Under the pieces are notes generated by a model, which did not search any database, was not told where the DNA came from, and saw only the letters and a list, made by a program, of their open reading frames with translations. The position numbers and the translations under genes were made by a program. From Carallia brachiata (lineage: Eukaryota; Streptophyta; Magnoliopsida; Malpighiales; Rhizophoraceae), in contig JADCRB010000034.1 in assembly GCA_021464245.1 (NCBI GenBank), forward strand, positions 992,001 to 1,056,000: a stretch of DNA of 64,000 nucleotides, written 5' to 3'. Position 1 is the stretch's first letter; each line of letters opens with the position of its first letter. Shown here piece after piece: positions 58,601 through 64,000 of the stretch.

Positions 58601-59730
58601 AATAATTATAAAATATGTAACCATAGAATATAAATTCATTATGTCAAAAATTATTATTTATCCAATAATATGTTACTTGTATCAATACTTTGCCAATTTG
58701 TACGTCAACAAAATAGAGTCCAGAAGGGAAAAAGAAAAGCAGAAAAAAAACAGAAAGAAACAAAATAAAACAGAAAGCAACCGAAAAGGGTCCTGGTTTC
58801 CTGAAAAAGCATGTAGTGCTGATTATTATTATTGTTATTGTTATTATTATTATTTTTGTTATGAGTTACGACAAAAATTAAGACTTTCAATTTCGAATAC
58901 ATACCAATAAACTACTAAGGATGGTATGTGCATGTCATGTGGGATTAGATATCTTTCTGCGCATCTTTGTGATTACGATGCTATTGTATTGCCAAATACA
59001 GAGAACAAAGGCAGATATGGCCTAAATCCGCACATATATATGAATATATACACATATATGAATGATGTTATATAATAATTATGTAATAAAAAATGTTGCA
59101 TTCGTTTTTCCAGAGTTGCAATCATCTATTGGAAGAAATTAATAAATACTTGTTTTTCTGGGGAAACTTATCATATTCTAAAATAGTTGATTTATAATGT
59201 CATATATGAAGGTACGTATTACTGCAAAAATCCAATTAACGAGTGATTATGCCAAATAAAAATGCACTTTTAATCGTTTATCGTGTTTACAATTCAATTT
59301 TGATACAGTTATACGAAGATAACATTGAGTACATTAGCTTTTAGGCAATTTCCAAAACCCAATAAGGAGTCTAAGAATATTTAGATGAGAGAGATTTCCA
59401 AACCAGACCTTGGATTGGTTCTGAGTTTTTCTATTCGACTGATTGCTCAAATTATTCTTGACTTGGGATGTTGTTTGATACCATTCTAGCTAACTTAAAT
59501 AACAGAAAAAAAAAATTGTTTTATTTTCTCCCTTTCCACTTCCCGGCACATGAGCAAAAGCTTCTTTGTGGTTGTGCTTACTGGGAAGGATATCAATATA
59601 CCCTGCCCAAACTGCAAGTCTTCTGCGGTACAAGTAACTCATACAAAAACTTGATCCTTTTATAATCTTCTTCTAACTATCAACTCTTAAAATACCCATA
59701 TCGTCGTTAATTAGTTTCCTAAGGTGAAGC
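55696..59730. other. AVT1 upstream region and AT-rich spacer
   Basis: The first 250 bases are the AVT1 leader/promoter. A GC-richer block at 55930-56230 contains a possible retroelement primer-binding site on the minus strand (tggtattagagcc). A dispersed AT-rich repeat copy lies near 57295-57390. A TTA-rich microsatellite is at about 58820-58855. No gene recognised. Confidence 0.45.
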
Positions 59731-59733
59731 GAA

Positions 59734-61143
59734 ATGGGCCAATCTTTAATGAAATTAGCTCCAGGTATGTCCTCTTTGATCTCAATCTATCTTATTCATT
59801 ATGCCAAACGTTTTGTCATTTGATTGCATAAAAAAAATTGATCTTCAGGAAGCGAGGAAAGTAAAGAAAAGGATATTGGTTACACTATAGAAAAATGCTA
59901 CGACAAGTACTTTAAAGGCAACGAGAACAACGAGAACTGGAAAATAGTCGATTTCCATCGAGCAATTTGCCAAACTGTCGAGTATATTATCTTGTCCTTG
60001 TAATTCGTCGTGCTTGAATTAATTTGGCCTTATTAATGTGCTGAAAAAATGATGCTCGTTGACCTTTATATTAACAGAGACATCAACGAGAAGCTTAACA
60101 GCACTCAATTCCGCATACCGGATGTGGAGAAACTCGATCAAGTGTACAAGGTCAGCAAATTTTTCGTAAATGTTCACGTACATTAAGGTTGTTTAAGTTT
60201 TGTTATTATTATTTATTTTTTGAATATAAAGTGAATCCCATTTAATTTATTAGTTTGAGCACCACTAGATAGGCTGTATAAGTTACGAAAGTTAGGGAGA
60301 TACAAGTAGAAATAAATATCTTTCAGCAATTTTAGTTGGTTAGTTTAAGAAAATGAAAAAGAGGGAGAAAATTTTAATTGGTTATGCTATATTTATTGTT
60401 CTGGCTGCGTTGGGCCAAATAGTTTTCCCTTCTTAATTTTTGCTCATATCGAAAGTTAAGAGCTTAACTACCTACCCACATAAAAAGGAATACACGAAAA
60501 ACTTGTAGTTTATTCAACGGCATTTAATGATTTATCTATTTTTTTATTTTTTTTAATTTAATGTATTTTTTATAATTAAATAATTTATATTATGTATGCT
60601 TATTACGTGTCTAATTAAACGTTGTTATAAAAAATTATTCTAAAAGTGAATTAATTTAACTCATACATTCAGTAAGTCAAACTAAAAAATCCATTTGTTA
60701 TGAAACTCATAATCTAAGTCTCATTAAAATTCTAATCAGTATGAGATCTTGGCAGAGTCTAAATTTAAATTGTAAAATTGGTCAAATTGTGAACCTATTG
60801 TTGATTTGTAAATCGATCGAATCTAGAATCTTGGTTGAAAGGCATATAACATCTTTGTCGTTGATGATGATTGGTTGTTTGATGCTGGCAGAAGCACGTT
60901 AAGAATAAAGGCCAACAACCATTGACAAAGGAAGAGTTTCAAAAGATCATGCAAGAACTGATCTTGGGCATCAGATTTACGGGCTTCGGATCAAAAGACA
61001 TATTCCTATTTGTCTTCGGAATTCCTGCCGCTGCATCCCTCGTCAAGCAACGACTTCCACTCAAAGTCATTCCCAATGATTTCTTTATCCCTGGCGTCAC
61101 CTCTGCAACTGTCTTCATCCTTGCAAAGCTCCACAAAATTTAA
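59734..61143 (+). CDS. Conserved plant EF-hand-like small protein
   Basis: Four exons, 59734-59764, 59849-59981, 60078-60150 and 60892-61143, join in frame to 162 aa. The start is MGQSLMKLAPGSEESKEKDI; Gly2 could be an N-myristoylation site (inferred). A helical middle has IEKCYDKYFKGNENNENWKI, VDFHRAICQTVEDINEKLNS and LTKEEFQKIMQELI. This looks like degenerate EF-hand pairs; the calcium loops are incomplete, so calcium binding is uncertain. The C-terminus has two hydrophobic stretches, IFLFVFGIPAAASLV and FFIPGVTSATVFILAKLHKI, suggesting membrane association. This matches a small plant family usually annotated only as EF-hand or uncharacterised. The upstream ATG was chosen because all exon phases close. 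Confidence 0.8.
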
Positions 61144-62461
61144 AATTTATGGCTCTGCAGCTTTTTCATCATCTTTGAATTGGCATATGATGGAATTATA
61201 TATATCTGATCCACTTGGTGAATCTACTATTTCTGAATTGGCATTTGATGGAAGCTGCTTGTGTTGCTTTAACATACACATTGGGTTCATTCCTTTGATG
61301 CATCAAGTTTATTGGGTACATGCAGATCTGATATTCTTGAGTGTTTACTATCTACTGAGACATAATTCCCCTAAAATTTCAGGACAAATGAAACATTGTA
61401 CAACGCCAAGTAACCTATGACTATGACCTCCCATTTGTCTGTTTTGATGCGAAGGTTTGTGTTTTAACGCGTTTGGCGAAAAAAAAAAAAAAAAATCTCT
61501 TTACAGTTTCAGAAATTTTTTTATTCAAAATTTTATCCGATTGCAATGAAATTTTAAATTTTTATAACTATCATGATACTTTTTACAACAAAAAAAATGA
61601 TATATATTTTTTTTGTTATAAAAAATATTACGGTGATTATAAAAATTCAAAATTTCATTGCAATTAGGAAAAATTTTGGGTCAAAAATTTATGGCACCGT
61701 ACTTTTTTTTCCTAAAAAAAAATTGAGCAACGACACACTAACCCAAATGAAATAAAATTAAAAAGCTAATTATGTAAGAAACCCCCAAAATAGTAATAAA
61801 GCCCACTGATTGCTCCTGTCCCTCCAGTTGTCAGGGTCTGCAGAGGTTGTAGGAGATGAACAAGTCTATATCTTATCTGGATCACGAAGGGAGAGAATAT
61901 TATGCTCCCCCTAGATCTGAAGATTTGCATGATTTTAAAATGAAAAATAATAGAAAAATTATATTACAAGAGTAATGTGGTAGATAAAACAGATCAAAAA
62001 TTCATTATTATCAATTGAATTAAAATTGGTCTGCCCGCATGCATAAGTTAAAACAAAATTTTAAAGATAAAAAATAGTTTTTTTGTAAAAAAAGAAGGGT
62101 CAGGATCAAAGATCTTACTCAAACATGAACTTTTGTTCTGGTTCTAGAAGAAAAAGGCACTCTCTTTTGGTTCAATCGTTCTTTTCGCTCTGATGATAGA
62201 AACTAAACAGAAAAAGAGCAAAAAGAAACAGAACAACAAAGATAAAGACAACAGTTTTAAGATTCAATTCTTTTGATCATTACATGCAACCTCGGATCTT
62301 CAAAAAACATACATTTTGATTTCTTTCTTCTTTTTTTCCATCTGGGTTCGTCACGATTTCTCTTAAGAAGTACCATTCAAGCCCCATTTCACATGTCCTA
62401 ATGTAGCATGTTGACGTGAGAAAGAAGGCATTGCAAAAAAACAAAAAGAAGAAAAGAAAAA
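61144..62461. other. Spacer before the PIP5K gene
   Basis: Holds the 3'UTR of the EF-hand-like gene and the promoter/leader of the PIP5K gene. A short AT-rich imperfect inverted repeat occurs at about 61480-61720. No additional gene seen. Confidence 0.5.
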
Positions 62462-63605
62462 ATGAGCAAAGAAAGTGGGGTTATAAGGGCATGGGAGGCG
62501 ACAATCCGGAAGACTCAGGCTGCCAAGAAACGTGCCAACAGCATCTTTGGAACGACCTCCGTCGCGCACGCGGATGATGATAACCACGAGGAGATTGATG
62601 AAGGTGGAGCCGGAACATTAGGGCCTTACCAGGCAGAGAAAATATTGCCAAATGGGGACTACTATACCGGTCATTGGTTCGACAATTTCCCTCACGGACT
62701 AGGCAAGTATTTATGGACCGACGGATGCATGTATGTCGGAGAATGGTATAAGGGGAAGAAGAATGGGAGAGGAAGGTTCAGTTGGCCCTGTGGGGCTACC
62801 TATGAGGGGGAATTCAAGAGTGGATACATGGACGGGCAGGGTACGTATACAGGGACTAATGGCAATATGTATAAAGGACATTGGATTATGAACTTGAAAC
62901 ATGGACATGGGATAAAGAAATTTTCTAATGGGGATTGGTTTGAGGGAGAATGGCGCCGCGGATTGCAAGATGGACATGGGAGATATCAATGGAAGAATGG
63001 TAATCTGTATGTTGGTGAATGGAGGAATGGGATCATTTCAGGTAAAGGGTCATTTTTGTGGAGCAATGGAAGCAGGTATGATGGCTATTGGGAGGACGGT
63101 GTGCCTAAAGGGAATGGGACATTGAAGTGGCCTGATGGGAGTTTTTATGTGGGGAATTGGAGTAAAGATCCTAGGGAACAAAATGGGAGTTATTATCCTT
63201 CAGGATCGACACCAGACGGGAATCTTGATGGGATCCTCAGGAAGTGTATGAGCTTTTATCCGAGTGCCCGGCTTGTCCTGTGGAGAAGATCTCTATCTTG
63301 CCATCGCAGAAGAGGCTTGCGATTTGGAATTCTTCAAAGGATGCCTGCGACAAGCCTAGGAGGAGCTCTGTGGATGGGAGGCCAAGTGTTGGAATAGAGA
63401 AGCCATTTGACAGGATGAATATGTGGAATGAAGGAGATGGTTCTCGTGATCAGGAAATTAATGCAATGGAAGCTGATTTGTTGGGATTGCATGTTCCGAA
63501 GGTAATTCCAATGAGAGTGCCTTTAGTTTTCAAGAGACAAGGAGAGACAATATGCAAAGGGCACAAGAATTATGAGCTCATGCTCAATCTTCAGCTTGGA
63601 ATCAG
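62462..63605 (+). pseudogene. PIP5K (MORN-type) first exon with one-base frameshift; runs off right edge
   Basis: Phosphatidylinositol 4-phosphate 5-kinases of the plant B-type subfamily make PtdIns(4,5)P2 at the plasma membrane. The start [19 protein letters not shown] resembles Arabidopsis PIP5K4/5. Eight MORN repeats follow with an exact 23-residue period (YTGHW 68, YVGEW 91, YEGEF 114, YKGHW 137, FEGEW 160, YVGEW 183, YDGYW 206, YVGNW 229). At 63227-63232 the frame shifts: after GNLD the family Trp codon has lost one base, and frame 1 ends at 63397. The next frame continues [55 protein letters not shown], then a donor (gtatca) at 63606. Kinase-domain exons would lie beyond 64000. Everything else is well conserved, so a sequence error is possible. 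Otherwise the kinase domain is lost and only the MORN part would be made. Confidence 0.85.
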
Positions 63606-64000
63606 GTATCAGCGCTGTTCCTTTAGGCCTTTTTTTTTGCCGTTCTGCTTTCTTCAATTAAGTTTATTTTTAATTGAGCCAATGTCAGGGAAGTTTGTAT
63701 TTAGCAAGTGCTGTAATCTTTCACTGGAGGCCTTTCGAATTCTATCCATGTGTTGTAACTTCAACCAGATAGTTAGAGAAGAAAAGTTTGTCAATTCTAT
63801 AATTTGCAAAGCCTATTCAGCCAATCTTGTAGTTGCCGCATGCATGTGGATAAAAAAAATATATACAATTTAGCATTGTAGTTTCCGCTGCAACAAATGT
63901 AGTCCTGTCTTTTTTTGATGCATAAATAGCACTTTTCCATTCTCAATTATACGTCCAAAAGCATAGACAACATTCAACTTGGTGACAAAAGGTCCATATT

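Overview
The window looks like nuclear DNA of a flowering plant, most likely a eudicot. Genes are split into many short exons by AT-rich introns with GT...AG borders. Intergenic DNA is very AT-rich and carries short SINEs, MITE-like inverted-repeat elements and microsatellites. The proteins are plant-type: an organellar DNA gyrase B, a TGA bZIP factor, a VQ protein, an AVT1 transporter and a MORN-containing PIP5K. I cannot name the species.

Layout. 1-8.8 kb (-): organellar gyrase B, twenty exons in view, last exon off the left edge. 8.9-10.45 kb: spacer with a CA/TA microsatellite and a long inverted-repeat element. 10.5-12.4 kb (+): splicing factor BUD31, with a SINE in its 5'UTR intron. 13.5-17.3 kb (-): a MAP70 gene broken by three stops and two frameshifts. 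21.7-23.4 kb (-): a small predicted membrane protein whose start is unclear. 23.5 kb: a complete SINE with target-site duplications. 25.1-29.9 kb (-): a TGA2.1-like bZIP factor whose eleven-exon model closes exactly at 462 aa. 30.5-41.4 kb: a gene-poor stretch with a LINE remnant, two inverted-repeat elements, a tandem duplication and a TGACG/G-box cluster. 41.75-42.2 kb (+): a SIB1-like VQ gene cut short by one missing base. 45.5-47.9 kb (-): a Nudix hydrolase. 50.2-55.7 kb (-): an AVT1-type vacuolar amino acid transporter, with an apparent U12-type intron and a 24-nt exon. 59.7-61.1 kb (+): a small EF-hand-like protein. 62.46 kb to the right edge (+): a PIP5K whose first exon carries a one-base frameshift.

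The genes are independent single units, as usual in plants; there is no operon or system-like cluster. One loose functional theme is salicylate/defence signalling: TGA factors bind TGACG motifs, and SIB1-type VQ genes are known defence genes. A TGACG cluster lies about 2.1 kb upstream of the VQ gene. Any link is inference.

I found no convincing new biological system. The points most worth checking are the U12-type intron in the AVT1 gene, the one-base frameshifts in the VQ and PIP5K genes (real null alleles or assembly errors), the multiply broken MAP70 gene, the small membrane protein's start, and two unassigned exon-like segments.
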